DNA from: Gaiellasilicea sp963784895
GTDB lineage: Bacteria; Actinomycetota; Thermoleophilia; Gaiellales; Gaiellaceae
DNA length: 64,000 bases
Assembly (NCBI GenBank): GCA_963784895.1
Contig: CAWATM010000003.1
Location: forward strand, 1 to 64,000
Direction: 5' to 3'
Shown: positions 1-11,006 of the stretch, one piece after another
Numbering within the stretch: the first letter of the stretch is position 1
Layout: the number at the start of each line of letters is the position of its first letter
The notes under the pieces: generated by a model
The model's input: only the letters and a program-made list of their open reading frames with translations
The model's database searches: none
What the model was told of the DNA's origin: nothing
Position numbers and translations under genes: made by a program

Positions 1-970
1 CCGCCCTCTCGATCCAGCTCGGGAATCCGCGCGCCGCGTAGCTCGCTGCAGGAAGGGCCTGCGCGTCTCGGCCTCGAGAAGCTGCAGGACTCGGCATCGG
101 GACCGGCCGCTCTCGCCCTTCGACGCGCTCGTCCGCACCGGTGAACCCGACGCCGTCGCGAAGGGTTCGCGAGGTCGACGGTGTTTATAGCGCGGCGGCA
201 CCCGCAGAGTGGCGCCGCGACGGGACGTCGTCGGGTGGTCATCCCGAACGAGACGGGAATCGGCCGGCCCGCCGGGAGACGCTTGAGCGCCTTCGCGCCC
301 AGGCGCTGCCGCCCGAGGTGACGATCGGTGGCGAGAGCGCAGGGCGCCGACTTCCTGAGGCCGTCTGCAGCAACTTCCCGCTGATGCTCGCGCTGATCTC
401 GCTCCTCACCTTCATCCTCCTCGCGCGCGCGTTCCGCTCGCTGCTGCTGCCGCTCAAGGCCGTCCTCCTGAACCTGTCTTCGTCGCAGCCGCCTGGGGGC
501 TGATCGTGCTTGTCTTTCAGAAGGGATTTGGCTCCGACGGCTCTTTGGGATCGAGGCGACACAGGCGATTAACGTCGAGATGCCGATCGTCGTCTTCGCC
601 TTCCTCTTCGGCATCTCGATGGATTACCAGGTGTTCATCATCAGCCGGATGCGGGAGGCATACGACCGCACCGGCTCGACCGAGACCGCCGTCGTCGAGG
701 GGATCGGCCGCACCGGCCGCCTCGTCACGAGCGCGGCGCTGATCCTCGGCCTCGCGTTCGTCGCCTTCGGCGCTCAGCCAGGACCGAAGCCAAGATTTCG
801 CCCTCGCGCTCGGCGGCGGCATCCTGATCGATGCCACGATCATCCGCGGCATCCTCACCCCCGCCGCTGTCGCCATCCTCGGTCGCTGGAACTGGTGGCT
901 GCCGGGCTGGTCCGCGCGCATCCTCCGCGTCGAGCCCTCGCCCCTGGAGCCGGACGACAAGCCCGACTAA
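1..970 (+). pseudogene. MMPL-family transporter, 3' half, multiply frameshifted
   Basis: This is the C-terminal half of an RND/MMPL-type membrane transporter; its 5' end lies outside the window. Recognisable pieces in different frames include a region around 'FDALVRTGEPDAVAK' (near 120), membrane helices 'NFPLMLALISLLTFILLA' (near 375), 'FGISMDYQVFIISRMREA' (near 605) and a final helix ending near 970 at a TAA stop. The GISMDYQVF segment is characteristic of MMPL proteins. At least five frame changes are needed to read one protein. MMPL proteins export lipids or drugs; the substrate here cannot be told. It could be a decayed gene or an assembly-error zone. Confidence 0.8.
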
Positions 971-1008
971 CTCCCGACCCTCCCCTCAGCCTGCGTAGTC
1001 GATCCCGC

Positions 1009-3308
1009 GTGACTTTCTCCACCGAAGGTATCGCGCGTTCCTGCGCAAGTCATCCGAAGCGGACGCTCGCGGGGTGGCTTGGGGCCGTGCTCGTCTCGTT
1101 CGTCGTGATCGCGCTCCTGCTGGGTGACGCGCTGACGAGTGACGGCGATGTGACGAGCAACCCGGAATCGAAGCAAGCAGAGGCTCTGATTCACGAGGGC
1201 TTCCCGCCGCAGCCGACGCCGAGCGAGATCGTGGTCGTGCGCTCAGACCGTCTCACGGTCGACGATCCGGCGTTCGAGGCGAAGGTGCATTCGCTGACCG
1301 AGCGCGGCGCGGCGCTCGGCCTCATCGCGGACGCGCAGAGCTACTACGCCTCCGATGACGAGTCGCTTGTCTCGAAGGATCGCCACGCAACGATGGTGCC
1401 GCTGCTGATGCGAAGCGACGAGATCAGCCGCTCACCGATCTCGTGCAGTCCGAAAACGGGAAGGACGGCTTCCAGGTAGCGATCACCGGCCAGCTGACAG
1501 CCGACGCCGATTTCGAGAAGCTCTCCGAGGAAGACCTCCAGAAGGGAGAGCTGATGATCGGGCTACCGGCGGCCCTGATCATCCTGCATGCTGGTCTTCG
1601 GCGCGGTCGTAGCGGGGCTCGTGCCGGTCGTGCTCGGGCTGCTCTCGATCGTGGTCGCGGTTGCCTTGACGGCGATCGTCGGCCAGGCGTTCGATGTCTC
1701 GATCTTCGTCGTCAACATGATCACGGCGATGGGGCTCGCGCTCGGGATCGACTACGCGCTGTTCATGCTCTCCCGCTACCGGGAAGAGCGAGCGCGAGGG
1801 TGAGAGAAGATCGACGCAATCGTTGCCTCTGGAGCGACTGCGAGCCGTGCGGTCATGTTCAGCGGGATCGCCTTCGTGCTCGCGATGTGCGGGATGGTGC
1901 TCGTGCCGGACACGATTCTGCGCAGCCTCGCTCTCGGCGCGATCCTCGTCGGCATCGTCTCGGTGGTCGCCGCGATGACCCTGCTGCCGGCGCTGATGAG
2001 CATGCTCGGCGACCGGGTCAATGCTCTGGAGATTCCGGTGATCGGCCGCTGCGCGATCAGGAGGCAGGCGCGGAGAGGCCGTTCTGGTCGGCATCGTGCG
2101 CGGGGTGATGAGGCGACCACGCTTGAGCCAGCGTGGCGGCTACGGCGTTTCTGCTCGCGGCTGCGATTCCCGTTCTCTCGATCAAGACCGGCTTCGCGGG
2201 GCTCAGCGCGATGCCTGACCGCTTGCCCTCCAAGCAGGGCTTCACGCGCTCGAACCGCGACTTCCCGGAGTCGGCGTGGATCCGGCACGGATCGTCGTCG
2301 AGGGAGATGTCTCTTCAGCCCCGGTTCGCTCGGCGATCGAGCCAGCTCGAGTCAAGCGTCGGACGCAGGAGTCGTTCAGCCCGCCGAACTCGGGCGGACT
2401 CGGAGAGCGGTGACCTCGTGGTGCTCTCGGTTCCGGTCGCCGGGGACTCGGATGGACCCGAAGCGACCGCCGCGATCCGGCAACTGCGCGCCGACCTCAT
2501 TCCCGAGACATTCGGTGATCTCCGAGACGACCGTCCTCGTCGGCGGCGAGACGGCCGAGAAGCGTCGACTACTACGACATCGTCGGCAACTGGCTTCCGA
2601 TCGTGTTCATGTTCGTGCTCGGCCTCAGCTTCCTCCTACTCACGGTCGCCTTCCGCTCGGTTGTCATCCCCGCCGTGGCGATCGCCCTCAACCTGCTCTC
2701 GGTCGGAGCCGCCTACGGGTTGCTCGTGCTCGTCTTCCAGAAGGGCGTCGGGAACGAGCTGTTCGGCTTCCAACAGGTCGACACGATCGAGGCCTGGGTG
2801 CCGCTCTTCCTCTTCTCGGTGCTCTTCGGCCTCTCGATGGACTACCAGGTCTTCCTGCTCAGCCGGATCAAGGAGCGCTACATGCAGACCGGCGACACCG
2901 CAGGATGCGGTCGCCTACGGCGTCGGCTCGACCGCGCGTCTGATCACCGGAGCCGCGCTGATCATCATCGCCGTCTTCGGCGGCTTCGCCGCAGGCGACC
3001 TCGTCGCGTTCCAGCAGATGGGCTTCGGAGTCGCGATCGCTCTCCTCCTGGACGCCACGATCGTCCGCTCCGTCCTCGTTCCGGCGAGCATGAAGCTCCT
3101 CGGCGAGCGCAACTGGTACTTCCCCACGTGGCTGAACTGGCTCCCCGACGTCCACGTCGAAGGACACTCCCAAAAAGACGGCGACCCCCAACCGGCCGCC
3201 GGCAAACCGCCCGAGGGGCCCGACTCCAAGCCCCAGTCAAGCCCGTTCCGGTGCCGGCGCCATGACCGTCCGACTGAGCTCCACGAAGGAGGCCGCGATG
3301 GCCACTAA
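1009..3308 (+). pseudogene. MMPL-family transporter, full length but multiply disrupted
   Basis: This is a second MMPL transporter, about 766 codons, the usual length of the family, starting at GTG 1009. Both halves of the internally duplicated fold are visible: helices near 1080-1120, 1590-1790 ('GLALGIDYALFMLSRYRE'), 1855-2030, then 2600-2880 ('FGLSMDYQVFLLSRIKER') and 2930-3110. Frames change near 1440, 1586, 2060, 2560 and 2900, and an in-frame TGA sits at 1801-1803. Such a gene cannot make a protein as written. It follows the first MMPL remnant closely, so the two look like a tandem pair. Sequencing error remains an alternative to true decay. Confidence 0.85.
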
Positions 3309-5324
3309 AGCTCCCGTCCGACCGCGCCCCGCGTCGGCGCCCGAGGCCGCACGTAACGCGCCCGATGATCGACGCGACGCGCCCAGTCCCACCGTGGAAT
3401 CCGACCGTGACTGGAAGGAAACCGCACGCCGGCTGTGGCTCTGGCCAGTCGCGATTCTGCTCAGCCTCCCCATCGGCGGGTTCATCGCAAACCTCGTGAT
3501 CAACGGAGTCGATTCTGTGGGAACCGCGCTCGCCGGCGGACTCATCGCGGGCTCGATCATCGGAGCGGCAGGCTGGTACGTCTTGCGCAGGCGGATCTCC
3601 TGGCTCTGGATTCCAGCGACAGCGGTGGGGATGGCCGTGGGCCTTGCCGGCGGCGCGGCCCTGGTTGATTACGGCATCGCTCGAGGAGACGTCGTCCTCA
3701 TGGGCGCCGTGACCGGCCTCGGCGTAGGCGTCCTGCAGGCGCTTGTGCTCGCGCGACATAAGATCCCGAACGCGTGGTGGTGGGCGGTTGCGAACCCGCC
3801 TGCCTGCGCGCTCGGCTGGCTCGTGACCTCGTATGTGATCACGACGAACGTCAAGGAGCAGTTTCCGATCTTCGGCGGGAGCGGAGCGATCGTCTTTGGA
3901 CTGCTGACGTGGTTCGTGCTCGCACTGCTGTTCCGAGGGCGGCGTAGTAGCACTCCGAACACCATGCACGCGACCGTCGAAGCCAAACCTGGCTCGCGCC
4001 GACGTTCCTCCGCCGCCCAAGACAGTGGCCACGTCCGGTCGTTCCGCGCTGATCCCAACTCGACGGGACGCATTGGTTGGATCGTGGCCGGGTCGTTGGG
4101 CACGGGACTTCTTGTCGGTCTACTTCTTGTTGCCGCACCGTTCATTCCGGCAGAGGAGACCCAGGTCACGGGGGTACTCTTGTGCGGATTCGCGCTGGGT
4201 TGGGCGATGTTGGCCGTGCTGTCGGTGCGGTTCAGCGATCAGCCACAGCGATGGGCAGCGGCTCCCGCGCTGTTCATCGGACTGGGAGGTCTTCTCTTGG
4301 TCGGCTTCGGCTCCGGGGTTCAAGACGTGCTCAGCTGGGTCTGGCCCCCCGCATTGTTGGCGTTAGTGGTCTGGATGATCGTCGGAGCGCATCGGCAGCT
4401 TCGCAGCCGAAGCAGGCGATGGCTGCTCTACCCGGTGGCCGCGATGATGGCTCTCGCCGCGGTTGGTGGCGGTGCCGAGACGGTGCGCGCAGCGCTGGAC
4501 CAAGACCTCTCCATGCCGGGTCAGTTGATCGACGTGGGCGGACACAGCCTGCACCTGAACTGCAGCGGCTCAGGCAGTCCCACCGTGGTTCTCGAACCGG
4601 GTGCCGGCGCGATGTCGTCGGATCTCGCGTGGATCACGCCCGCCGTCGCCCGCGACACCCGAGTCTGCGTCTACGACCGCGCAGGTCGCGGCTGGAGCGA
4701 GCCCGCTGATACCTCCCAGGACGGCGCGCAGATAGCGACCGACCTCCACACGTTGCTCGAGCGCGGAGGCGTTCCCGGACCCTATGTAATGGCAGGCCAT
4801 TCCTTCGGCGGCCTCTACGTACTCGCCTTCGCCGCCCGCTATCCCGACGAGGTCGCCGGAATGGTGCTGGTGGACTCGGCCAGAGCCGGGATCGGCACGA
4901 AGTGGCGACATCGCCCGGCAACGCGGGCTCCTACGACATCACGTGGCGTACCTCCGCACTGCTTTCGTCCTCAGCCAGATTGGGTTTGTGGCGCTTGCTC
5001 GGCCAAGGCGCCGTGACCGCTAGCCATGTTCAAGGCACGCTCGACGAGTACCTGCAGGCGTCGGCCTCGAGGAACCAAGCTGCATCTCTCCGTGACTTCG
5101 GCGACAAGCCCTTGTTCCTCCTGGCAGCCGGTAGCGGGAGTGATGCCGCATGGTTGGCGTTCCAGGAGGACCTGGCCAGCTTGTCGACCAATAGCGGGCA
5201 CCGCGTGATCGACGGCGCTACCCACGACGATCTGGTCTCGGACGAAGACGCCGCAGCTGCGACCACTCAAGCGATCCGCGACGTCGTCTCATCGGTCCGG
5301 AGCGGCGGACCAGAGGTCAGGTGA
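3298..5324 (+). pseudogene. Membrane-anchored alpha/beta hydrolase, one frameshift
   Basis: The N-terminal 350 residues carry about eight membrane helices, followed by an alpha/beta-hydrolase domain. The nucleophile elbow 'MAGHSFGGLYVLAF' and a later 'GATHDDLV' histidine give Ser and His of the triad. The frame is lost near 4895, and the C-terminal part continues in another frame from about 4902 to the stop at 5324. The start is placed at ATG 3298 because AAGGAGG lies five bases upstream; an earlier in-frame ATG at 3262 has no such site. The fusion of a polytopic membrane domain to a hydrolase occurs in Actinomycetota, but the substrate is unknown. Confidence 0.75.
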
Positions 5325-5360
5325 CCGGCTCGTGAACGCGAGAAGCGCAGGGAACGCGTG

Positions 5361-5822
5361 ATGACTGCGGCCGTTATCGCCGCGCCGCGATCGACGGGCC
5401 TGCGCACGCCGCTCATGTGGGGCGTGGTCGTCGGGGTTCTGCAAGCGGCGTCACCGCTGGCGTTCTGGTGGCTCGAGACGCCGATCGTCTACGCGCTCGG
5501 TCTAGCCGTGATCGCCGCCGTCTACATCGGCTTCGCTGTCGCCGACGGGCGTGCGTTCGTCATCGCGGTCGAGGGCGTGGTCGCCACGGCGTTCGTCGTT
5601 GTCGCTGCCGCCGCCATCACCGGCTCGCCCTGGTTGCTCGTCGTTGGACTGGCGGGTCACGGAGTCAAAGACCTGTGGCAGCACCGGCGCCAGTTCGTCG
5701 CCAACACCCGCTGGTGGCCACCGTTCTGCCTCGTCGTCGACCTCGTCGTGGCGGCGATCATCGCCGTTGAGATCGTCGCCGGCGTTCAGTTCCACCACTT
5801 GCCGAAGGAAGGGTTCGCATGA
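5361..5822 (+). CDS. Small polytopic membrane protein
   Basis: This 153-residue protein has four to five hydrophobic helices (about residues 16-32, 37-55, 62-95 and 120-142) and short loops. A conserved-looking segment 'HGVKDLWQHRRQFVANTRWW' sits before the last helix. I do not recognise a named family. It is the only undisrupted gene of the left block. Its stop overlaps the start of the downstream FAD oxidoreductase (ATGA at 5819), so the two are translationally coupled and may act together. GTG 5358 directly before ATG 5361 is an alternative start. Confidence 0.7.
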   Translation: MTAAVIAAPRSTGLRTPLMWGVVVGVLQAASPLAFWWLETPIVYALGLAVIAAVYIGFAVADGRAFVIAVEGVVATAFVVVAAAAITGSPWLLVVGLAGHGVKDLWQHRRQFVANTRWWPPFCLVVDLVVAAIIAVEIVAGVQFHHLPKEGFA

Positions 5823-7035
5823 CAGAGACACAGGTGATGAACGGTCGGAACTCGCGGAAGCCGCTTGCGGCTGCCGGCGTCGATGGTGCTCGGGGCACTT
5901 CCGTGCGGCCGGAGCGCGTTGACGTTGCGGTGATCGGCGCCGGACAGGCTGGTCTCGCCATCGGGTACTTCCTGGCCAGGCAGGGCCGCCGGTTCGTGAT
6001 CCTCGAAGCCGCTGACGCGGTCGGGTCCGCCTGGCGCGAGCGGTGGGACTCGCTCCTCCTGTTCACCCCGCGTCGCTACGACGCCCTTCCTGGACTTGCT
6101 TTCCCCGGCGATCCCGACGGCTATCCAACCCGCGATGAGGTGATCGCCTACCTCGAGCAGTACGCGGTCGCGTTCGGCCTTCCGGTCGAGTTCAACAGCG
6201 CCGTTCGGTCGCTGCGCCACGAGGACGGCACCTTCCGGATCGAGGCCGCCGCTCGCGACTTTGTCGCCGATCAGGTCGTCGTCGCGACCGGCCCGTTCCA
6301 TCGGCCGCTAACGCCCACGGTCGCCGATGAGCTCGCACCGGAAGTGGTGCAAATGCACAGCGCCGGCTACCGTCGGGCGAGTGACCTGCCCGATGGCCGC
6401 GTTCTGGTCGTCGGGGGCGGCAATACCGGATTCCAGATCGCAAAGGAGCTGTCGACGAGCCACACCGTCGAGCTCGCGATCGGTTCCCGCCAGACTCCGC
6501 TGCCGCAGAAGCTGCTCGGCCGCGATCTGTTCTGGTGGTTGACGAAGCTCGGCTGCTGCAAAAGTCTGTCGAGACGCGACTCGGCAAGCGCGCCCAAAGC
6601 CGGGACACGCTGATCGGTTCAAGCGCGCGCGAACTGAGACGGCGTTTTCGCGTCACGATCAAGCCGCGCGTCGTCGCCGCTTCCGGGCGCAAGATCCAAT
6701 TCGCCGACGGCAACGAGCAGGAGTTCGACGCAGTGATCTGGGCCACCGGGTACCGCCCGGATCACTCGTGGCTCGACGTTCCCGTCCTCGATGTCGAGGG
6801 CCGCCTGCGCCACCGCCGCGGCGTGACCGACGTTGCCGGCCTTTACTTCCTTGGTCTGTCGTGGCAGCACACGCGCGGCTCCGCGCTCCTCGGTTGGGTC
6901 AAAGACGACGCCGAGTTCATCGCCAACACGATCGACGCCGAGGCGCCGGCCGCAGTCGTTGCCGACGGCGGCTGGCACGCCGACGCCACCGACGCTCCGC
7001 AGGTCGCGAGCGCGAGAGAGAGGTCTGACTCATGA
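5819..7035 (+). pseudogene. FAD-dependent NAD(P)-binding oxidoreductase (CzcO/FMO-like), frameshifted
   Basis: A flavin monooxygenase-like protein often annotated as a flavoprotein involved in K+ transport. It shows the FAD Rossmann motif 'VIGAGQAGLAIGYFLARQG' near residue 40, a second nucleotide-binding motif 'VLVVGGGNTGFQIAKEL' near 200, and the 'ATGYRPD' motif in the C-terminal part. The frame is lost near 6545-6560, close to a short A run; the C-terminal piece reads from about 6535 to the stop at 7035. A single one-base indel restores about 405 residues. It overlaps the small membrane protein upstream and the copper oxidase downstream by four bases each, so the three form one operon. Confidence 0.8.
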
Positions 7036-8828
7036 AGATGCACACGCACGAAGGCCACATCGACGAGGCCGCGAACTTCTCCACCGCCGTTGCTGGACTC
7101 GCTCGAGGCCGTCGCCAGCGAGGTCCTCGACCTCGGCGACGGCGACGCGATCGACCTGCGCATAGCGCCGGTCGTCAAGCGGCTCGGTGACGCCGAGGTG
7201 CGCATGCTCGCCTACAACGGCTCGGTTCCAGGCCCGACGCTGCGCGTGCGACAAGGGTCGGAGCTCGTGGTCAACGTCGCTAACGAAACCGATCTCGAAG
7301 CGACCGTGCATTGGCACGGGCTGCGCCTCGACAACCGCTTCGACGGCACGCACGAGACGCAAGAGCCGATCCCCGTCGGCGGCACGTTCACGTATCGCGT
7401 TGAATTCCCCGACCCCGGCGTCTACTGGTACCACCCGCACATCCGCGAGGACTACGGGCAGGAGATGGGCCTGTACGGGAACATCCTCGTCGTACCGGCT
7501 GAGCCCGACTACTGGCCGCCCGTGCACCGCGAGGTGCCGCTGACCCTCGACGACGTGCTGATCGAGGACGGGAAGATCGCGCCGTTCAGCCGCACCGAGA
7601 CGACCTACGCCGCCATGGGCCGCTTCGGCAACGTCATGTTGGTCGGTGGCGAGACGGACTCACACTGCGAGCGCACGCCGGCGAGGTCATCCGCTTCTAT
7701 CTGACCAACACCGCGAACACGCGCGTATTCAACGTCGCGTTGCCGAGCGCGAGGATGAAGCTCGTCGGCGGCGACAGCGGCCGCCTCGAGCGCGAGGAGA
7801 TCGTCGACTCGGTGATTCTCGCTCCGTCCGAGCGGGCTGTCGTCGACGTGCTCTTCACCGAGCCCGGCCCGCTGACGCTCGAGCACCGAACGCCCGGGCG
7901 AACCTACTCACTGGCGGCGATTGACGTCGAGGCCGAGGCGGCCGAGCCGCGCCTCGCCGACCAGTTCGACGTCCTCCGCCACAACGCGGAGTGGGTCGCC
8001 GAGCGCCAGCGGCTCGCGCCTTACGTCGACGCGCTGCCTGACAAGACGCTGGCGTTCGTCGCTGAGATGGACATGCGCGGCCCGGAAGCAGGGGCCAGCA
8101 CGATGGCGTACGGCTGCCCGATGGATCCAGAGGTCATTGCGACCTGGGCCGGGAAGTGCCCAAAGTGCGGAATGAAGCTGCTGCCGCTCAAGCCCGAGAC
8201 AGCGCGGCCGACTGCGCACGTCTGCCCGATGCACCCGGAGGTCGCCGCCAGCTGGGCCGGAACGTGCCCCGACTGCGGCATGACGCTGCGGCCCACGCAT
8301 GACGGCACCTCGGCGGACGAAGAGGCCTCCACGTCGACCCACGGCGAGGCGCCGATGGCCGACCACGCGCATCACGGAGGCGGGCACGGCCACGACGCGG
8401 CCGGTGGGATCGAATGGGAGGACGACATGGTCGACGTCAACCGCCTGACGACGCCGACGAACATGCACTGGAAGCTCATCGATCGTCAGACCGGTGCCGT
8501 CAACCACGCGATCGACTGGCAGTTCCGGGTCGGCGACCTGGTCAAGTTGCGGCTGGTCAACGAGATGGACTCCGACCACCCGATGCACCACCCGTTCCAC
8601 ATCCACGGCGCAGGACGCTTCGTCGTGCTCGCCCGCGACGGCGCACGGGAGGAGAACCTCGTCTGGAAGGACACCGTGCTCGTCAAAACGGGCGAGACCG
8701 TCGACGTCATGCTCGACGTGACCAATCCCGGCCGCTGGATGGCGCACTGCCACATCGCCGAGCACCACGAGAGCGGAATGATGTTCAGCTTCGACGTTGC
8801 GCCGGCGGGCGAGGGGGCTGCTCGATGA
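7032..8828 (+). pseudogene. Multicopper oxidase with two inserted heavy-metal-binding domains, frameshifted
   Basis: A laccase-type multicopper oxidase. Copper ligand motifs appear in order: 'HWHGLR' (near 7312), 'WYHPHIRED' (near 7426), 'HPMHHPFHIHG' (near 8580) and 'HCHIAEHHESGM' (near 8746). Between cupredoxin domains 2 and 3 lie two Cys-rich units, 'YGCPMDPEV' with 'GKCPKCGMKL' and 'HVCPMHPEV' with 'GTCPDCGMTL', the heavy-metal-binding domain usually found on copper ATPases and CusB-like proteins. A His-rich stretch (near 8365-8395) follows. No signal peptide is visible. Frames change near 7085 and 7660. The role inferred is copper or metal oxidation and detoxification. Confidence 0.85.
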
Positions 8829-8851
8829 GCGCCAAGAAGCCCCCGGCGTAA
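8825..8851 (+). pseudogene. Truncated reading frame of eight codons after the oxidase
   Basis: An ATG overlapping the oxidase stop (ATGA) opens the frame MSAKKPPA and then meets TAA at 8849-8851. The ATGA coupling is the same junction style used between the preceding genes of this operon, so this looks like the start of a further operon gene whose body has been lost. The sequence is too short to assign a function. Confidence 0.35.
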
Positions 8852-9189
8852 TCGCGCCATCTTCGTGGTTGATGCGCACGCGTCGACGGCAGCGGACCTG
8901 CATCCGAATTGCGATGAGTAGAGCCGATAGCGCCCGCTCGATTTTCGGGCGCTATCTCTCTCTACTCTCTCCTCTTAGGTCGAACTGGCCATCCGCTTGC
9001 GGGATTTTCGCGGGATGACCGAAGACTTTGGCCCTTGCCGGGCCACAGAACGTTGCGATTTGCAGCGCTTACGCGGCCGGAACGGGTTCGGGATTCGAGT
9101 GCGGGATGAGCGCGTGACCGGTTGGAAAGCCGGCGGTCGACTGCGCCAAGACAGGCAACAAAAACTGGCTATTTGCAGGAGATTTGAGA
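8852..9189. other. Non-coding stretch between island and tRNA-Asp
   Basis: No convincing gene is seen in these 338 bases. The first part holds a strong terminator hairpin (8926-8956). The remainder has some T- and A-rich patches (for example 8995-9015 and 9160-9180) unlike the flanking GC-rich coding DNA, with small inverted repeats around 'GCGGGATTTTCGCGGG'. It directly precedes the 3' end of the tRNA gene, where integrative elements leave attachment-site scars. No integrase is visible. Confidence 0.5.
8926..8969 (+). terminator. Rho-independent terminator after the copper-oxidase operon
   Basis: A perfect 11-bp stem (8926-8936 with 8946-8956), nine-base loop, followed by a pyrimidine-rich tail (TCTCTCTACTCTCTCC) on the plus strand. 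It ends transcription of the left-hand operon. Confidence 0.75.
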
Positions 9190-9263
<74 letters not shown>

Positions 9264-9309
9264 CGGGGCGACGGACAGTGTAGCCGGGACGCTCAGTAGG
9301 CTGGGCGGC

Positions 9310-9873
9310 GTGTTCACGGTGCGCTCCTACGAGCCGGCGGACGAGGTCGGCTGGGTGCGCTGCCGCGTCCTCTCCTTCCTCGGCTCGGCGTTCTACGACG
9401 CCGTCGAGCGCGAAAAGGAGCGCTACGAACGAACCGCGATCGAGCTGGTCGCGGAGGACGACGGCGCGATCGTCGGCCTCCTCGACGTCGAGTGCGACTC
9501 GCCCGCGCTCGCCGAGCGACCCGGACGCGGCGGGATGATCTGGCATCTCGCCGTGCACCCCGACCACCAGCGCCGCGGCATCGGGGCGGCGCTGCTCGAG
9601 GAGGCCGAGCGGCGCGCCCGCGAGCGCGGTCTCGAGCGACTCGAGGCCTGGACCCGCGACGACGCCCACGTCCAGCGCTGGTACGAGTCGCACGGCTTCG
9701 TCCTGATCGACGGCTACCTGCACGTCTATCTCGAGCGCGAGGACCTGCGGCAGTACGACGGCGAGCTGCGGCTCGTCAAGGCCTTTGCGCACTACACCGG
9801 CGCCAACCCGGCGGAGATTCGGCAGCGATACGCCCGCGTCCACGACGACGTGCTCTACGAGAAGCGGCTGTGA
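9310..9873 (+). CDS. GNAT-family N-acetyltransferase
   Basis: 187 residues with one GNAT domain. The acetyl-CoA loop 'HLAVHPDHQRRGIGAALLEE' (residues about 79-98) holds the R/Q-x-x-G-x-G/A signature, and 'RWYESHGFVLIDGYLHVYL' near 138 is the usual C-terminal strand-helix. The acceptor substrate cannot be deduced. The start is GTG 9310. Its stop overlaps the GTG start of the MarP-like protease (9870), so the two are co-transcribed and translationally coupled. Confidence 0.85.
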   Translation: MFTVRSYEPADEVGWVRCRVLSFLGSAFYDAVEREKERYERTAIELVAEDDGAIVGLLDVECDSPALAERPGRGGMIWHLAVHPDHQRRGIGAALLEEAERRARERGLERLEAWTRDDAHVQRWYESHGFVLIDGYLHVYLEREDLRQYDGELRLVKAFAHYTGANPAEIRQRYARVHDDVLYEKRL

Positions 9874-11006
9874 CGACCCTCGACTGGATCGCGGCCGGCG
9901 TGATCGCGCTCGCCGCACTCGCCGGGCTGCGGCGCGGGCTGATCGGCGGCGTCCTCGGCCTGGCCGGGATCGCGATCGGAGCCTATTTCGGCGCCAAGCT
10001 CGCGCCCGAGTTCCTCTCTGGCAGCGAGTCGGCCTACACGCCGCTCGTCGCCCTCGGCGGCGCTGCCGTACTCGTGATCCTGTTCCAGAGCGTCGCCTCG
10101 ATGGCCGGCAGTGCGATCCGGACGAGCCTCTTCGTGCTGCCGCCGCTGCGCTGGCTCGACTCGCTCGGCGGCCTCGTGCTCGGTGCAGCCGCCGGCGCCG
10201 CGATCGTCTGGGTCCTCGGTGCGGTCGCGCTCCACCTGCCCGGCCAGCGCGAGCTCCGGGAGGAGGTGCAGCGCTCGCGCATCCTCGGCGAGATCAACGA
10301 GCGGGTGCCGCCGTCGCGCCTGCTCGACGCGATCGCACGCGTCGACCCGTTCTTCTCGATCCGCGGGCCGGAGGCGAACGTGGCGCCGCCCAACCCGGCG
10401 CTGCTCGCGAGCCCGGGTGTCCAGACCGCTCGCGGCAGCGTCTTCCGCGTCACCGGCAGCGCCTGCGGCCTCGGCGTCTCCGGCTCGGGGTGGGCGGCTG
10501 CGCCGAACCTCGTCGTCACGAACGCCCACGTCGTCGCCGGGATGAAGGATCCGCGCGTCGACCGTCGCGACGGCGACTTCCGCGACGCCGTCGTCGTCGC
10601 CTTCGACGCCCGCGACGACATCGCCGTGCTCCGCGTCCCCGGGCTCGGTGCCGCGCCGCTGCAGGCGGTCGAGCCGGTCGCGGGCCAGTCGGTCGCGATC
10701 CTCGGCTACCCCGAGAGCGGGCCCTTCACCGCCGCGGCAGGGCGCATCGGCCAGACGACCGTCGTCCTCACCGAGGACGCGTACGGGCGCGGGCCTGTCA
10801 GCCGCCGGATCACGACCTTGCGCGGCGAGGTTCGCCGCGGCAACTCGGGTGGGCCCGCGGTCGACATTCGCGGCCGCGTCCAGACGACGATCTTCGCCTC
10901 GCGCATCGGCGTCGAGGACCAGGGCTACGGGGTTCCGACCGAGTTCGTGCGCGCCAAGCTCGCCGGTGTGGGCCAGGCGGTCTCGACCGGCCCCTGCGTG
11001 GGCTAG
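9870..11006 (+). CDS. MarP-like membrane serine protease (CvpA domain plus trypsin domain)
   Basis: 378 residues. The N-terminal 125 residues form four hydrophobic helices of the colicin-V-production (CvpA) type. The C-terminal half is a chymotrypsin-like protease with His220 in 'VVTNAHVVAG', an Asp near 249-250 in 'DARDDIAVLRV' and Ser326 in 'RRGNSGGPAV'. This is the architecture of Mycobacterium MarP (Rv3671c), a periplasmic protease needed for acid and oxidative stress resistance. By analogy it works outside the membrane on cell-wall enzymes. GTG start overlaps the GNAT stop. It converges on the methionine gene with a 4-base overlap. Confidence 0.88.
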   Translation: MTTLDWIAAGVIALAALAGLRRGLIGGVLGLAGIAIGAYFGAKLAPEFLSGSESAYTPLVALGGAAVLVILFQSVASMAGSAIRTSLFVLPPLRWLDSLGGLVLGAAAGAAIVWVLGAVALHLPGQRELREEVQRSRILGEINERVPPSRLLDAIARVDPFFSIRGPEANVAPPNPALLASPGVQTARGSVFRVTGSACGLGVSGSGWAAAPNLVVTNAHVVAGMKDPRVDRRDGDFRDAVVVAFDARDDIAVLRVPGLGAAPLQAVEPVAGQSVAILGYPESGPFTAAAGRIGQTTVVLTEDAYGRGPVSRRITTLRGEVRRGNSGGPAVDIRGRVQTTIFASRIGVEDQGYGVPTEFVRAKLAGVGQAVSTGPCVG

